From Nitrosospira sp. Nsp11 (lineage in GTDB: Bacteria; Pseudomonadota; Gammaproteobacteria; Burkholderiales; Nitrosomonadaceae), in assembly GCF_900142705.1 (NCBI RefSeq), contig NZ_FRBV01000011.1, positions 1 through 64,000 of the forward strand: 64,000 nt of DNA, read 5' to 3'. The notes under the pieces were generated by a model that worked only from the letters and a program-made list of their open reading frames with translations, did not search any database and was not told the DNA's origin. Position numbers and translations under genes: made by a program. Below are positions 26,801 to 37,115 of this stretch, one piece after another (position 1 is the first letter of the stretch; each line of letters starts with the position of its first letter).

Positions 26801-27436
26801 ATGTACTTAATAGCAGGGAGTGTCGTGAAAATCATATCCAGCGTTGTCATATTGCTGATTTCAATTATCTCCACCAATCTCCAGGCAGCTTCTTATTGTG
26901 GAGAATTAGATAATGCCTATGACTATAGAGATAATACACAGAGGTCGTTTTTAGCGACTGTTGAGAAGCATCACTTTACTCCTAACGTTGAAAGCCTGCG
27001 CCATGGAAATTCCGGTACCCTCGGAGGAGAACTGAGCTATACGCTGATGATATTCCCTAACCATCACCGTGCACTCGCCGCATTCGGCAAGCTTTCGCTA
27101 AGAGATAAGACTTTAAAACCCGCTGGCTCAAAATATTCAGTGGAATGCTTTTTCGAACGTGCCATCCGGTACAAGCCAAATGATGGCATTGTCCGTATGG
27201 TATACGGTAATTATTTGTTAAAAGCCGGGCAAATTGATAAGGCTACCGAACAATTCCAGATTGCTGTTGACCTTGATCCCGAAAATCCCACCATCAACTA
27301 CAATCTTGGCTTGCTCTATATGAAGAAAAAAGATTACGAACAGGCAAATATCTATGCAAAGAAAGCGTATGAACTGGGTTTCCCGCTGCCAGGCCTAAAG
27401 AATCAGTTGATGGAAGCGGGCAAATGGAACGATTAG
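26801..27436 (+). CDS. Exported tetratricopeptide-repeat protein
   Basis: 211 residues. A signal peptide (hydrophobic IISSVVILLISIIS, cleavage near LQA-AS) is followed by a middle region without motif and by two or three TPR units from about residue 120 (FERAIRYKPNDGIVRMVYGNYL; AVDLDPENPTINYNLGLLY). GTG at 26825, with GGGAG five bases before it, gives a more classical signal peptide and may be the true start. It follows the hydrolase operon after 190 bases. A periplasmic adaptor role is likely; partners are unknown. Confidence 0.75.
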   Translation: MYLIAGSVVKIISSVVILLISIISTNLQAASYCGELDNAYDYRDNTQRSFLATVEKHHFTPNVESLRHGNSGTLGGELSYTLMIFPNHHRALAAFGKLSLRDKTLKPAGSKYSVECFFERAIRYKPNDGIVRMVYGNYLLKAGQIDKATEQFQIAVDLDPENPTINYNLGLLYMKKKDYEQANIYAKKAYELGFPLPGLKNQLMEAGKWND

Positions 27437-27451
27437 TCTTAGTCTAAAAAA

Positions 27452-28096
27452 AGTGAATAAGTCCAGGGAAAAACCTTGGCCAAGGCCAGCGCGGTCTTCA
27501 TTGAGAAGCTGTGCGCGTAGTGGGTCTTTACCTGAACACCCCCTAGAACGCTTTGGTGCTGTGCGTGGATGAGAAGAGCCAGTGCTAGGCGCTGGGAACG
27601 CACTCAGCCAATGCCGCCCATGGGCCTAGGTTATGACGAAGGTGTCACCCGGCGACTATGTCCGTCACGGCACAACTACCCTGTTTGCCGCACTGGATGT
27701 ACTCGACGGCGCGGTGCGGGCCGATGTAAGCCGGGCCATCGACACCAGGAGTTCCTCGCGTTCTTGCGCTCAATCGACAAGGCGGTTCCCGCCGAACTTG
27801 ATGTGCATTGCATCGTGGATAACTACAGCAGCCATCCCAAAGTCAAGGCGTGGCTGGGCCGGTCCACGCTGGCACATGCGTTTCATGCCCACCTGCAATT
27901 CCTGATTGAATCAAGTCGAACGCTTTTTCTCGATCATCACCGGCAAGGCCATCCATCGCGGCTCCTTCACTCCGGTCAAGGAACCGGGTTTCAAAAGATC
28001 AATCACTTCGTCGCGCACTACAATCAGAACCGCAAACCAATCACCTGGACCGCTACTGCCGATTCGATCCTCGTCAGGCTAAATAGAACTTTGTGA
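27452..28096 (+). mobile_element. Broken IS630-family transposase
   Basis: Fragments in several frames match one transposase: CVDEKSQC near 27570 (first catalytic aspartate), a TQPMPPMGLGY segment, RHGTTTLFAALDVLDGAV, then KAVPAELDVHCIVDNYSSH, LITGKAIHRGSF-like remains and NHFVAHYNQNRKPITWTATA at the end. At least two frameshifts and a stop codon interrupt it. No clear terminal inverted repeats were found. It sits between convergent operons. Confidence 0.8.
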
Positions 28097-28117
28097 ACGA
28101 ATCAGCGGAACAAAACA

Positions 28118-29176
28118 CTAGGCCGATGCATCGATTTTCTCTTTCTCGGATGCAAGATGCGCGATATACCATCCCAAGGCTTGCCTGAGCCCTTCATCAA
28201 TCCGGTGGGTCGGCTCAAAGCCCAACATTTTGCCAGCTTTCGAAATGTCCGCCTGAGAATGCCGCACGTCCCCTTCGCGAAAATCAGCATATGCGGGTTT
28301 ATGGTCCCGCAGGCGGGGAAATTCCTCTGACAGTAGCGCGCGCATCATCTCGTAGAGCTGATTCAAGCTTGTGCGGTCACTGATCGCTACATTGTAAATC
28401 TGGTTGACGGCTTGCGCATTTTCAGTCAGTGCTGCAAGAAGATTGGCCTGAATGACATTCTCGATAAAACAGAAATCTCGGCTGGTGTCGCCATCTCCAT
28501 TGATGTACAACGCCTGGTTGCGGATGAGTGCGGCAATCCATTGAGGAATTACTGCTGCATAAGCGCCGTTTGGGTCCTGCCTGGGACCGAAAACATTAAA
28601 ATAGCGCAAACCGATGGAGTCCATTCCATAGCAGCGGGCGAATACATCGGCGTAGAGCTCGTTAACATATTTGGTAACGGCATAGGGCGAGAGGGGCCGG
28701 CCAATCACGGATTCGACCTTGGGCAGTGCCGGATGGTCGCCATAAGTGGAGCTGGAAGCTGCGTAAATGAAGCGCTTCACACGGGCATCACGGGAGGCTA
28801 CCAACATATTCAGGAAACCCGAAATGTTGCTCTCGTTTGTATGGATGGGGTCTTGAATGGAACGCGGCACTGATCCAAGAGCCGCTTCATGTAATATATA
28901 ATCCACCTTCTTGCACGCATTCCTGCATGTTTCCAGCTGGCGGATATCACCTTCGATAAAAGTGAAATTGAGCCAAGCGTTTTCCCCGACCAATTCTCTT
29001 ACCTGCTCCAGATTGTGGCGGTAGCCAGTCGAGAAATTATCCAAACCGGTCACCTTCTGGTTCCGCTTGAGCAAGGCTTCCAGTAAATTAGACCCGATGA
29101 AGCCGGCAACGCCGGTTACGAGCCAATGTGACTGGTGATTTTCCAAATGCTGAAGCACGTGTTGATATCTCGTCAT
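28118..29176 (-). CDS. wbpP: UDP-N-acetylglucosamine 4-epimerase (WbpP/TviC-like)
   Basis: 352 residues of the extended SDR family. NAD-binding [17 protein letters not shown] near 27, catalytic SSSTYG and YAVTKYVNE (Y-X3-K), and [20 protein letters not shown]. Length and the N-terminal extension before the Rossmann motif fit WbpP/TviC. It interconverts UDP-GlcNAc and UDP-GalNAc (or the uronic acids). It lies 14 bases downstream of the dehydrogenase, together giving UDP-GalNAcA, as in Vi antigen and Pseudomonas O6. I chose the ATG at 29176 over a TTG at 29194. Confidence 0.87.
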   Translation of the reverse strand: MTRYQHVLQHLENHQSHWLVTGVAGFIGSNLLEALLKRNQKVTGLDNFSTGYRHNLEQVRELVGENAWLNFTFIEGDIRQLETCRNACKKVDYILHEAALGSVPRSIQDPIHTNESNISGFLNMLVASRDARVKRFIYAASSSTYGDHPALPKVESVIGRPLSPYAVTKYVNELYADVFARCYGMDSIGLRYFNVFGPRQDPNGAYAAVIPQWIAALIRNQALYINGDGDTSRDFCFIENVIQANLLAALTENAQAVNQIYNVAISDRTSLNQLYEMMRALLSEEFPRLRDHKPAYADFREGDVRHSQADISKAGKMLGFEPTHRIDEGLRQALGWYIAHLASEKEKIDASA

Positions 29177-29190
29177 TACCAGGCCTTTTT

Positions 29191-30471
29191 TCAAAGCCGC
29201 CAGACGTTGAAACCAGCATCACGCAGGGCTGCTGGGTCAAACTGGGATTTAACATCGATAAAGCAACCTTTATCGGTAATTTTGGATTGGAAATCGGTCA
29301 AGGGTCTGTTTATAAATTGCCGATGCGAGACGGCAACAATGAGTGCATCAGCGCATGGAAGATTTTCCCACGACTCAAGCTCCAGGCCATATTCATGGCG
29401 AGCTTCTTCGGGATCGGCCACAGGATCATGGATGTGAATTTCTATGCCATAGGACTTGAGTTCGCTGATCAAGTCGGCAGTTTTAGAGTTTCTGAGATCG
29501 GGACAGTTCTCTTTGAAGGACAAGCCCAGCACATTCACTCTGGCGCCCTTGACATTAATGTCAGCCTTGATGATGTGTTTTATTGTCTGCTCGGCAACGA
29601 ATTTGGCCATACTGTCGTTGATACGGCGGCCAGCCAGAATAACCTGCGGTATGTAGCCGATCATTTCAGCCTTGTGGGTAAGGTAATATGGATCAACACC
29701 AATACAATGCCCTCCAACCAGGCCGGGGCGAAAAGGAAGAAAGTTCCATTTCGTGCCGGCAGCCTGAAGAACCTCCATGGTGTCGATTCCCAGCTTATCG
29801 AAAATGATGGCTAGCTCGTTCATCAATGCGATATTCAAGTCACGCTGCGTGTTCTCGATGACTTTAGCGGCTTCAGCCACCTTGATACTGGATGCACGGT
29901 ATACGCCAGCGGTAATGATGCTTTCGTAAAGCACGGCTATTTTCTCCAACGTATCCCGGTCGTCTCCCGACACAACCTTCAAGATGCTGGTAAGCGTATG
30001 CTGCTTATCACCAGGGTTAATACGTTCGGGAGAGAAACCGACGTGAAATTCATCCTTCCATTTCTTACCAGAATGCTTTTCGAGAACCGGAACGCAGATT
30101 TCTTCTGTTGCGCCTGGGTAAACCGTAGATTCGTAAATAACGACGGCCCCCCGCTTCATATGTTTTCCGACGACCCCGCTGGCGCCGATGAGCGACGAAA
30201 AATCCGGCTGATGAGCAAGGTCTACCGGGGTGGGAACTGCGACAACAATATAATCAGCCTCGGACAGCTCAGCCGAATCGGTGGTAACAGACAGGTGACA
30301 TGCCGCTTGCAGATTTTCAAAGGAAACTTCGCCGGTCGGATCGATGCCGCGCTTGTAACTGTCGACTTTGCTGCTGGAAAGATCATATCCTATGGTTCGC
30401 CGCTTTTTTCCAAATTCAACTGCCAGGGGTAACCCTACATACCCCAATCCAACTACAGCCACCAGGCTCAT
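29191..30471 (-). CDS. wbpO: UDP-HexNAc 6-dehydrogenase (TviB/WbpO-like)
   Basis: 426 residues. N-terminal [16 protein letters not shown] nucleotide-binding fold, central helix [18 protein letters not shown], and catalytic cysteine 256 in [15 protein letters not shown]. It oxidises C6 of UDP-GlcNAc or UDP-GalNAc to the uronic acid. GGGAGATAACTG precedes the ATG as a ribosome site. With the 4-epimerase it forms the classical pair for a GalNAcA-containing polymer. A uronic acid here matters because the PEP-CTERM lyase at 42.4 kb belongs to a uronate-cleaving fold. Confidence 0.9.
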   Translation of the reverse strand: MSLVAVVGLGYVGLPLAVEFGKKRRTIGYDLSSSKVDSYKRGIDPTGEVSFENLQAACHLSVTTDSAELSEADYIVVAVPTPVDLAHQPDFSSLIGASGVVGKHMKRGAVVIYESTVYPGATEEICVPVLEKHSGKKWKDEFHVGFSPERINPGDKQHTLTSILKVVSGDDRDTLEKIAVLYESIITAGVYRASSIKVAEAAKVIENTQRDLNIALMNELAIIFDKLGIDTMEVLQAAGTKWNFLPFRPGLVGGHCIGVDPYYLTHKAEMIGYIPQVILAGRRINDSMAKFVAEQTIKHIIKADINVKGARVNVLGLSFKENCPDLRNSKTADLISELKSYGIEIHIHDPVADPEEARHEYGLELESWENLPCADALIVAVSHRQFINRPLTDFQSKITDKGCFIDVKSQFDPAALRDAGFNVWRL

Positions 30472-31017
30472 CAGTTATCTCCCACTCCGTTTATCATTCA
30501 TATCGGCAAAGCGACCTGCCGTACTGTACTCCAACTCCCTATCATCCGGCAGTATCTCCTTGAATAACATTGTACTAAAGTGCAATTTCCACATGACTTA
30601 CTTCAGCATATCATGCGGGCAGGTGACTCAGAGAAAAAACGTGGGAAAACCCAGCAGCAAATCAATTTCAGGAGGAACAGCCTGAGCAACGCGCCAGCCC
30701 GGGCCGTAAGTGCTTCGCGGATTGCCTGGAGGCAGGGATCGAAAACGCAACAAACATGACACGGCCTCGGCAAGAATAAACAAGAGGGCGAAGATTGTTA
30801 CCGGGTCAGGGGAACTATTACTTGATACGCCGCCGCTTTCGCAAATCTGCCGGGCACGGGAATGGTCAGCTTGCTTCGAGCTGATGCATTCGTTTTTTAG
30901 TGGCTCGCTTCCTGTCGGCCTTGTACGTTTAGGCATGATAACGCCCATTGCCTGACGTGTTTATTGGAGTTTCAGATTTTTTTGTCGGTGGCGCAACAGC
31001 AGCCCAGTTGTTCTTTA
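30472..31017. other. Spacer with no supported gene
   Basis: 546 bases. A minus-strand frame of 106 codons (30628-30948) has one hydrophobic stretch but no ribosome site, no motif and irregular composition, so I do not call it. Promoters for the wbpO-wbpP unit should be at 30480-30620. Nothing else is seen. Confidence 0.4.
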
Positions 31018-32130
31018 TCAGGCATTTCTTTGTCTGCGTACGGTATCCTCAAAGGTCGTATCAGAATTGGCCGCGTCAGCTTGCCGTCTATAGGTATAGG
31101 TAGACGCTTCACCCCATATACGCTGCAACGCGTCCCACATGCTGGTTCGTATCGTCTTCAGATAAACTGTGTTATCGCTCAACCCATTTACCAAACGTCG
31201 TTGCGCCTCGCCCAAATTGTGGTAGGGCAAGCTCATGAAAAGATGGTGGGTCGCATGATAGCGCAAGCCAACCGGAGCCCATAGGGCGGTAATGAACAGG
31301 TTGCCTGGAACATTTATCGAGTCGAGATATTGCTCGTGGAATTCCATGGGTTGATCACCAGGATTGCGATAAGCATGTGCGCTTAGCGTACGCAAGGAAT
31401 TTATAAAAAAGATGAACATGGCAATGACGTACCAAAAGACCAGAAAGTGATAGGTCAGCACGCCCAGCGCAATGCAGGTAACCACCGCTGTTATGAATAC
31501 GAAAGCTGCAAACTCCTGGAGTTTCCAGTTCTTGTCGCTGCGAATCGCATTCTCCTCGCGCTTATAATTCATATCGATGGTGAGAGAAGAGGCGCGTTCC
31601 CAGACCAGTTTACGCAAAGGGGGGATGAAATACGATAACGGCGTAAGAATCAAAAAACGGATGATAAAAAAGAGCGGCAAAATAAATGAGAGCATTACAT
31701 AGCCAACCATGATCATCGGTCTCAAGGTGGCGAAAGGGACGTATTCCCCATCCTTGTCGGTGCCATAGACGTCACGCTTGTGATGATCGTTGTGAACGCC
31801 ATCATAGGTAAAAGAGGGAATCAGCAATGGTATGCCGCAAGTAACGTTCCACACCAGGCGGAATAGCCCGAATGTTCCCGTTTTCAGGTGGGCCAGTTCG
31901 TGAATGAAAATAGCTGCACGATAAAACGCAAGCGTAGCGACAATAAAAAGTGGGAGCTGCCAGGCGGAAAACAGCGGCAGGGACAGGACAGCCAAAAAGG
32001 CGCCCCAACCCAGCGAGATATGGAAGAGAAAGTCGGCCCAGTAAATCCAGGGATTAGGGGTCATGAGATCGCGGACGAGACTGTGCGCCTCCCGTAACGG
32101 AAATTCCTGGCCAGTTGTCGTTTCTATCAT
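31018..32130 (-). CDS. Membrane fatty acid desaturase
   Basis: 370 residues with four to six hydrophobic helices and the three histidine boxes of acyl-lipid desaturases: HELAH (77-81), HNDHH (113-117) and HATHH near 293. The di-iron enzyme introduces a double bond into membrane acyl chains. It is alone between the rfb genes and the wbpO unit. Its presence in an EPS locus could be chance, or it could act on the acyl chain carried by the ACP; the second idea is speculative. Confidence 0.87.
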   Translation of the reverse strand: MIETTTGQEFPLREAHSLVRDLMTPNPWIYWADFLFHISLGWGAFLAVLSLPLFSAWQLPLFIVATLAFYRAAIFIHELAHLKTGTFGLFRLVWNVTCGIPLLIPSFTYDGVHNDHHKRDVYGTDKDGEYVPFATLRPMIMVGYVMLSFILPLFFIIRFLILTPLSYFIPPLRKLVWERASSLTIDMNYKREENAIRSDKNWKLQEFAAFVFITAVVTCIALGVLTYHFLVFWYVIAMFIFFINSLRTLSAHAYRNPGDQPMEFHEQYLDSINVPGNLFITALWAPVGLRYHATHHLFMSLPYHNLGEAQRRLVNGLSDNTVYLKTIRTSMWDALQRIWGEASTYTYRRQADAANSDTTFEDTVRRQRNA

Positions 32131-32282
32131 TCCTGGATACTCATCGAATCGTTCGTTTTGTGATTGAATCAGGTGCCGGCATTTCAGAATTTACTACCTG
32201 ATGAAATCATCCATATGTCGATACACAACCCAAAGGGTTCCTCGGCCTTGGGACGCTATAAGAGTGCAGGCTGAGGGACATA

Positions 32283-32831
32283 TCAAAATACTTCGGCATC
32301 AGCCAGTGCTGGCGCAATTGCGTCTTTCGCTGAAATAATGGGTTGCGCACCTGCTTCGATTGGCCATGAAATCGCGATTTGTGGGTCATTCCAGACAACG
32401 CTGCGCTCAAAGTCGGGAATGTAGTAATCAGTCGTTTTATACAAAAAATCGGCACTTTCGCTTAGTACATAAAAACCATGGGCAAAGCCGGGTGGCACCC
32501 ACACTTGACGGTAATTGTCTTCGGTTAACTCCACCCCGACCCATTGACCAAAGGTTGGAGATGACCTGCGGATATCGACTGCCACATCAAAAACCGCACC
32601 ACGTACCACACGCACCAGCTTGCCTTGGGGCTGGCGGATCTGGTAATGCAAGCCGCGCAATACACCTTTGGTTGAGCGACTATGATTGTCCTGCACGAAG
32701 TTTACGCCAAGCCCGGTAGCCTGGTTGAAATTTTTCTGATTGAAGCTTTCAAAGAAGAATCCCCGGCTGTCACCAAAGACTCTCGGTTCGATTATCAGCA
32801 CGTCCGGAATGGTGGTGGAAATTACCTTCAC
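32283..32831 (-). CDS. rfbC: dTDP-4-dehydrorhamnose 3,5-epimerase
   Basis: 182 residues with the RmlC cupin motifs: [35 protein letters not shown] (catalytic His region) and [16 protein letters not shown]. It epimerises dTDP-4-keto-6-deoxyglucose at C3 and C5. It is the last gene of an rfbB-rfbD-rfbA-rfbC operon in which each pair overlaps by one or four bases. Confidence 0.95.
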   Translation of the reverse strand: MKVISTTIPDVLIIEPRVFGDSRGFFFESFNQKNFNQATGLGVNFVQDNHSRSTKGVLRGLHYQIRQPQGKLVRVVRGAVFDVAVDIRRSSPTFGQWVGVELTEDNYRQVWVPPGFAHGFYVLSESADFLYKTTDYYIPDFERSVVWNDPQIAISWPIEAGAQPIISAKDAIAPALADAEVF

Positions 32832-33715
32832 ATGACCACCCGTTCACTCAATAGCCGCAATAAATACTGGCCGTAGCCATTTTTTGCCAAGGGTTTCGCC
32901 AACTTCTCAAGCTGTGTGGCATCTATAAAACCTTGACGATAAGCGATCTCTTCCGGACACGCTACCTTGAGACCCTGACGGTGTTCAATGGTTTCGATAA
33001 AATTGCTGGCTTCAATCAAGCTTTCGTGAGTACCTGTGTCCAGCCACGCATAACCACGACCCATGATTTCGACGCTGAGCTGACCATGCTCCAGGTAGCT
33101 TCGGTTTACATCGGTGATTTCAAGCTCGCCCCGAGCGGAAGGCTTGAGCCTGCTCGCAATATCGACAACCTGATTATCGTAGAAATACAAGCCTGTCACA
33201 GCATAGTTGCTCTTGGGTCGGATTGGTTTTTCCTCCAGTGACGAAACCTGATTATGACTATCAAAAGTAACCACGCCGTATCGCTCGGGGTCTTGTACGT
33301 GATAGGCGAATATGGTCGCTCCTTCCTGCTTTGCCATGGCGCGCTGGAGTCGCAGGTGCAAATCGTGTCCATAAAAAATGTTATCGCCGAGCACCAGGGC
33401 GCTGGGATTATGCCCGATAAAATCTTTACCAATGGTAAAGGCATGAGCCAACCCATCCGGGCTGGATTGCACCGCGTATTGCAAGTTCAGCCCCCAATCG
33501 CTCCCATCACCCAGAAGCTGTTCGAAACGCGGGGTGTCTTGCGGCGTGGAGATAATGAGGATATCGCGAATACCCGCCAGCATGAGGGTGCTTAACGGGT
33601 AATAGATCATCGGTTTGTCGTAAATAGGCAAGAGTTGCTTTGAAACCGCCTTCGTGACGGGGTAGAGCCGGGTGCCGGATCCGCCGGCGAGGATAATGCC
33701 TTTACGCTGGGTCAT
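32828..33715 (-). CDS. rfbA: Glucose-1-phosphate thymidylyltransferase
   Basis: 295 residues. Nucleotide-binding [18 protein letters not shown] at the N-terminus, [11 protein letters not shown] (metal-binding aspartate) and [19 protein letters not shown]. It makes dTDP-glucose from Glc-1-P and dTTP, the first step for rhamnose and for the WecE branch. Start and stop overlap the neighbouring rfb genes by four bases (ATGA), indicating coupled translation. Confidence 0.95.
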   Translation of the reverse strand: MTQRKGIILAGGSGTRLYPVTKAVSKQLLPIYDKPMIYYPLSTLMLAGIRDILIISTPQDTPRFEQLLGDGSDWGLNLQYAVQSSPDGLAHAFTIGKDFIGHNPSALVLGDNIFYGHDLHLRLQRAMAKQEGATIFAYHVQDPERYGVVTFDSHNQVSSLEEKPIRPKSNYAVTGLYFYDNQVVDIASRLKPSARGELEITDVNRSYLEHGQLSVEIMGRGYAWLDTGTHESLIEASNFIETIEHRQGLKVACPEEIAYRQGFIDATQLEKLAKPLAKNGYGQYLLRLLSERVVM

Positions 33716-34614
33716 TGATTCTTCTCAAGGGTTTCAGTGAGCATGCGCGCTACACCCGTTTGCCATGACGGCAAGCTCAGATCGAAGGTGCTTTGCAGTT
33801 TTTCGGTATCCAGGCGCGAATTTTTCGGCCGTGTGGCGGGTGAAGGAAATGCACTGGTGGGAACGGGGAGAATATTTTCGGGCGCGACCTTGAGCCTGAG
33901 CCCACTTTCGCGAGCGCAGTTTAAAACAAACCGGGCATAACCATACCAGGAGGTTTCGCCCGCCGCGACCAGATGATAAAGACCGGATATGTTCGGCCGC
34001 TTTACGGCTGCCCGCAGGGCATGGGCAGTAACGTCGGCCAACAGATCGGCGCCGGTTGGTGCACCGATCTGGTCGTCGATAATAGTGAGACGGTCACGCT
34101 CCTGCGCCAGACGCAACATTGTTTTTGCAAAGTTACCGCCCAGCGCGGCAAAAACCCAACTGGTACGGAAGATTAAATGGTGGCAGCCTGACTCTAAAAT
34201 TGCGTTTTCGGCTTCCAGTTTTGTCTGACCGTATACATTCAAAGGTCCGGTAGGGTCGGTTTCCACCCGCGGTTTGCTTCCACTGCCGTCAAAAACATAA
34301 TCAGTAGAGTAATGGACCAGCCAGGCATCGAGCTTGCCTGCTTCCTTGGCAAGCGTAGCGGGAGCAAGGGCGTTAATAACATGAACTCGCTCCGGCTCGT
34401 CTTCAGCTTTGTCCACGGCGGTATGAGCAGCCGCATTCACTATCACATCGGGTGAAACCATTCGAACAGTTTGCGCAATGCCATCGAGACGTGTGAAATC
34501 GCCGCAGAAATCCCGGCTGTCAAAATCGACCGCTATCAATTCTCCCAACGGTGCGAGACTGCGCTGTAGCTCCCACCCCACCTGCCCATTTTTACCGAAC
34601 AGCAAAATTTTCAT
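33712..34614 (-). CDS. rfbD: dTDP-4-dehydrorhamnose reductase
   Basis: 300 residues, RmlD-type [48 protein letters not shown] and YGQTKLEAE (catalytic Y-X3-K). It reduces the RfbC product to dTDP-L-rhamnose. Its ATG shares a base with the rfbB stop (TGATG). Confidence 0.95.
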   Translation of the reverse strand: MKILLFGKNGQVGWELQRSLAPLGELIAVDFDSRDFCGDFTRLDGIAQTVRMVSPDVIVNAAAHTAVDKAEDEPERVHVINALAPATLAKEAGKLDAWLVHYSTDYVFDGSGSKPRVETDPTGPLNVYGQTKLEAENAILESGCHHLIFRTSWVFAALGGNFAKTMLRLAQERDRLTIIDDQIGAPTGADLLADVTAHALRAAVKRPNISGLYHLVAAGETSWYGYARFVLNCARESGLRLKVAPENILPVPTSAFPSPATRPKNSRLDTEKLQSTFDLSLPSWQTGVARMLTETLEKNQ

Positions 34615-35675
34615 CAGTCGCGCCTGTTGTAATTCTTCTCAACCCAGGTCCGGTAGGTACCGGACTGAACATTGGCAACCCAGGACGGATTGTCCAGGTA
34701 CCATTGCACGGCTTTGTGTATGCCTGTTTCAAAAGTCTCAACAGGCTTCCAGCCCAGTTCGAGTTCGATTTTACTCGCATCGATTGCATAGCGGCGGTCA
34801 TGGCCGGGACGATCGGTGACGAAATTGATCAGATTGCGGTAGGGCTCGTTTGCTCGGGGTTGTAGCGTATCCAGCAATGCACAGATTGTATGGACGATAT
34901 CAATATTAGGTTTCTCGTTCCAGCCGCCTATATTGTAAATCTGCCCGGGAACCCCTGCTTCCAGTACACGGCGGATGGCACTGCAATGGTCTTTTACATA
35001 TAGCCAATCGCGAATTTGCTGGCCGTCTCCGTACACGGGCAAGGGTTTATTCGCAAGCGCGTTGACGATGATCAACGGAATAAGTTTTTCCGGGAACTGA
35101 TAAGGACCATAGTTGTTGGAGCAATTGGTGGTGAGGACAGGCAGACCGTAGGTATGATGATAGGCGCGCACCAAATGATCGCTGGCGGCTTTGCTCGCCG
35201 AGTATGGACTATTCGGCTCGTAACGGTGCGCTTCATTGAAGGCCGGTGCGTCCTTGGCGAGGGAACCATAAACTTCGTCGGTGGAAACCTGGAGGAAGCG
35301 GAAATCCCGCTTGGCATTTCCATCCAGGCCATTCCAGTAACCGCGTCCGGCTTCCAAAAGACGAAAGGTACCGACGATATTCGTCTGTATAAAGTCTTCC
35401 GGACCATGGATGGAACGGTCGACATGGCTTTCCGCGGCAAAATTGACGATGGCGCGGGGTCGGTAGCGCTGGAGCAGATCAGTAACGAGGGTAGAGTCAC
35501 CAATGTCGCCTTTTACAAAAAGGTGCCGCTCATCTTCTGCCAGTGCTGAGAGGTTCTCCAGATTACCCGCGTAGCTGAGTATGTCGAGGTTGATTACCGC
35601 CTCATCGGACTGTGCCAGCCAATCCAAGACAAAATTCGCGCCAATGAACCCGGCGCCGCCTGTTACTAAAATCAT
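34614..35675 (-). CDS. rfbB: dTDP-glucose 4,6-dehydratase
   Basis: 353 residues. [22 protein letters not shown] site, [16 protein letters not shown] with the catalytic threonine-aspartate-glutamate, [20 protein letters not shown] (Y-X3-K) and [17 protein letters not shown]. It forms dTDP-4-keto-6-deoxyglucose, the branch point for RfbC/RfbD and WecE. GAAGGATAAT precedes the ATG. First gene of the operon, so its promoter should lie at 35676-35733. Confidence 0.96.
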   Translation of the reverse strand: MILVTGGAGFIGANFVLDWLAQSDEAVINLDILSYAGNLENLSALAEDERHLFVKGDIGDSTLVTDLLQRYRPRAIVNFAAESHVDRSIHGPEDFIQTNIVGTFRLLEAGRGYWNGLDGNAKRDFRFLQVSTDEVYGSLAKDAPAFNEAHRYEPNSPYSASKAASDHLVRAYHHTYGLPVLTTNCSNNYGPYQFPEKLIPLIIVNALANKPLPVYGDGQQIRDWLYVKDHCSAIRRVLEAGVPGQIYNIGGWNEKPNIDIVHTICALLDTLQPRANEPYRNLINFVTDRPGHDRRYAIDASKIELELGWKPVETFETGIHKAVQWYLDNPSWVANVQSGTYRTWVEKNYNRRD

Positions 35676-35733
35676 TATTATCCTTCAGATTTAAGAGGGT
35701 GACCGCGTGGTGGCATCTAGCGGAAATGCTGGG

Positions 35734-36465
35734 TCAAAACTCCTCGCCATGCCGCAAAAAACGCCATTTTCCTACCGGCAATTCACCCAATTTCACTCGA
35801 CCGATGCGCACACGCTTTAACCCGGTCACTTTCAACCCGACCAACTCGCACATTCTACGGATTTGACGTTTCTTGCCTTCGCGTAAAATAAAGCGTAACT
35901 GGTCCTGATTTTGCCGGATCACTTCGGCGCGCTTTAATGCCTGGCCATCCAGGCTCAAGCCATGGTTCAGCAGAGCCAGCGCGGATTTCGACAAGGTTCC
36001 CTCGATGCGCACCAGGTATTCCTTCTCAATCCCCGACTCGGCGCCGATCAACTGCTTGGCGATGCGGCCGTTCTGCGTGAGCACCAGCAAGCCGCATGAA
36101 TCTATATCCAGCCGCCCCGCAGGAGCCAGGCCTTTCAAATGCATCGGACTGAAGCGTTTTGGTGTTTGGTCGCCCTGAGAACGAGACCCCTCGTTGACCA
36201 GGCTGATCGCTGGCGCATACCCCGGTTCCGGTTGCCCCGATACATAGCCGACAGGCTTGTTCAGTAGTATTGTAACTTGACCTGACTGCTGGGCAGCAGC
36301 CATGCTATGCAGTCTTATTTTCTGCAGGGGATAAATCTTTGTACCCAATTCAACGACAGGTTCATCATCGACATATACCCATCCGCGTTCGATGTAATTA
36401 TCCGCTTCCCTGCGAGAACATAGTCCTTGTTGAGACATGAGCTTGGATAACCGGATTTTTTCCAT
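35734..36465 (-). CDS. 23S rRNA pseudouridine synthase, RluF/RsuA type
   Basis: 243 residues. N-terminal S4 RNA-binding domain ([30 protein letters not shown]), then the synthase domain with catalytic aspartate in [17 protein letters not shown] and the late motif [20 protein letters not shown]. It is closest to RluF or RluB/E; the exact rRNA target cannot be set from sequence. A housekeeping gene, it probably marks a point where the EPS genes were inserted beside core genome. Confidence 0.88.
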   Translation of the reverse strand: MEKIRLSKLMSQQGLCSRREADNYIERGWVYVDDEPVVELGTKIYPLQKIRLHSMAAAQQSGQVTILLNKPVGYVSGQPEPGYAPAISLVNEGSRSQGDQTPKRFSPMHLKGLAPAGRLDIDSCGLLVLTQNGRIAKQLIGAESGIEKEYLVRIEGTLSKSALALLNHGLSLDGQALKRAEVIRQNQDQLRFILREGKKRQIRRMCELVGLKVTGLKRVRIGRVKLGELPVGKWRFLRHGEEF

Positions 36466-36564
36466 GGATTCCCATGAGTTCCTGTAGCGACTTTATGGTC
36501 GACATTGAAAGGAATTCTCCTCCTTGCCAACCTTTTTGCCAAAATTTTGCCAGAGTTCGATTAT

Positions 36565-36570
36565 TATAAT
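36565..36570 (+). promoter_or_regulatory. Candidate -10 box for the tRNA-Val gene
   Basis: A perfect TATAAT about 40 bases before the tRNA 5' end, followed by a C-rich segment (CCCC) of the kind found at stable-RNA promoters. No -35 box stands at standard spacing; TTGCCA occurs 12 and 24 bases upstream. It also faces away from the divergent pseudouridine synthase gene. Confidence 0.4.
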
Positions 36571-36609
36571 TTGAACCCCTGTTCTGTTTCATATAAAATT
36601 CAGTTTTCC

Positions 36610-36686
36610 AGGCGCGTAGCTCAGCTGGTTAGAGCACCACCTTGACATGGTGGGGGTCGTTGGTTCGAGTCCAATCGCGCCTACCA
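36610..36686 (+). tRNA. tRNA-Val (anticodon GAC)
   Basis: 77 bases with a full cloverleaf: acceptor AGGCGCG / CGCGCCT, D arm GCTC-AGCTGGTTA-GAGC, anticodon arm CCACC-TTGACAT-GGTGG with GAC anticodon, TPsiC arm GTTGG-TTCGAGT-CCAAT, and an encoded 3' ACCA. It closely resembles enterobacterial valV/valW tRNAs. It is a possible integration site, but I see no repeat of its 3' end elsewhere in the window. Confidence 0.97.
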
Positions 36687-37021
36687 GAACATTGGCTGAA
36701 ACTTTCGGGGATTATCAAACGTCTCCCAATCCGTCTCAGTTCCTGCGAAAGAAAATGAATGCCTAGACAAAGTTCAGTGATGGCAATGAACGACAAACGC
36801 TCACTGCGAACTACTCGTAATTCTCACGGTTATTATATAGTGTGTTGAATGAGCCACGGCGGATAGGCTCAAAAACGATCAAATCAAATGCGCAATCTCG
36901 ACTGGACGTCCTGCCAATCCATCGACAATCCGTCCGTTAGTTTAAGCTTAGATTCGGCAAAGAGCAGGCACCTCATTGATCACTTGGCAATCATGTAAGG
37001 GACGCCTGTCAGGAGTGGAAA
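36687..37021. other. Spacer downstream of tRNA-Val
   Basis: No reading frame of note. Nothing recognisable as an integrase, attachment site copy or small RNA was found. It leads into a purine-rich tract. Confidence 0.4.
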
Positions 37022-37043
37022 GGGAAAGGGAAAGGGGAAGGGG
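37022..37043 (+). repeat. Purine tract with a four-run G-quadruplex motif
   Basis: GGG (37022), GGG (37028), GGGG (37034) and GGGG (37040) are separated by AAA, AAA and AA, satisfying the G3+N1-7 rule on the plus strand; the purine run continues to about 37060. It lies just downstream of the terminator of the minus-strand PEP-CTERM gene. Confidence 0.75.
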
Positions 37044-37054
37044 AAGGATAAGGT

Positions 37055-37088
37055 AAAGATAGTGACCCCTAGAGGGCTCACTATCTTT
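37055..37088 (-). terminator. Hairpin downstream of the PEP-CTERM gene
   Basis: A perfect 11-bp stem, AAAGATAGTGA (37055-37065) with TCACTATCTTT (37078-37088), around a 12-base loop that can add further C:G pairs. It begins 27 bases past the PEP-CTERM stop codon. In the minus direction the stem ends in TTT with a pyrimidine-rich tail, consistent with an intrinsic terminator. Confidence 0.7.
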
Positions 37089-37115
37089 AAAGAGCCGAAA
37101 CCGGCGCGAATTCAC

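Noticed and set aside
30628-30948. Minus-strand 106-codon frame with one hydrophobic stretch
   Set aside because: No ribosome site, no motif, no operon partner; not enough to call a gene.
35016-35549. A 177-codon plus-strand frame antisense to rfbB
   Set aside because: Shadow of rfbB with no motif or ribosome site.
36610-37021. tRNA-Val as an integration site
   Set aside because: No integrase gene and no repeat of the tRNA 3' end were found in the window.
37016-37060. GGGAAA tandem repeat as a CRISPR or phase-variable tract
   Set aside because: Too short and irregular, no spacers, and not in a coding region or promoter position.
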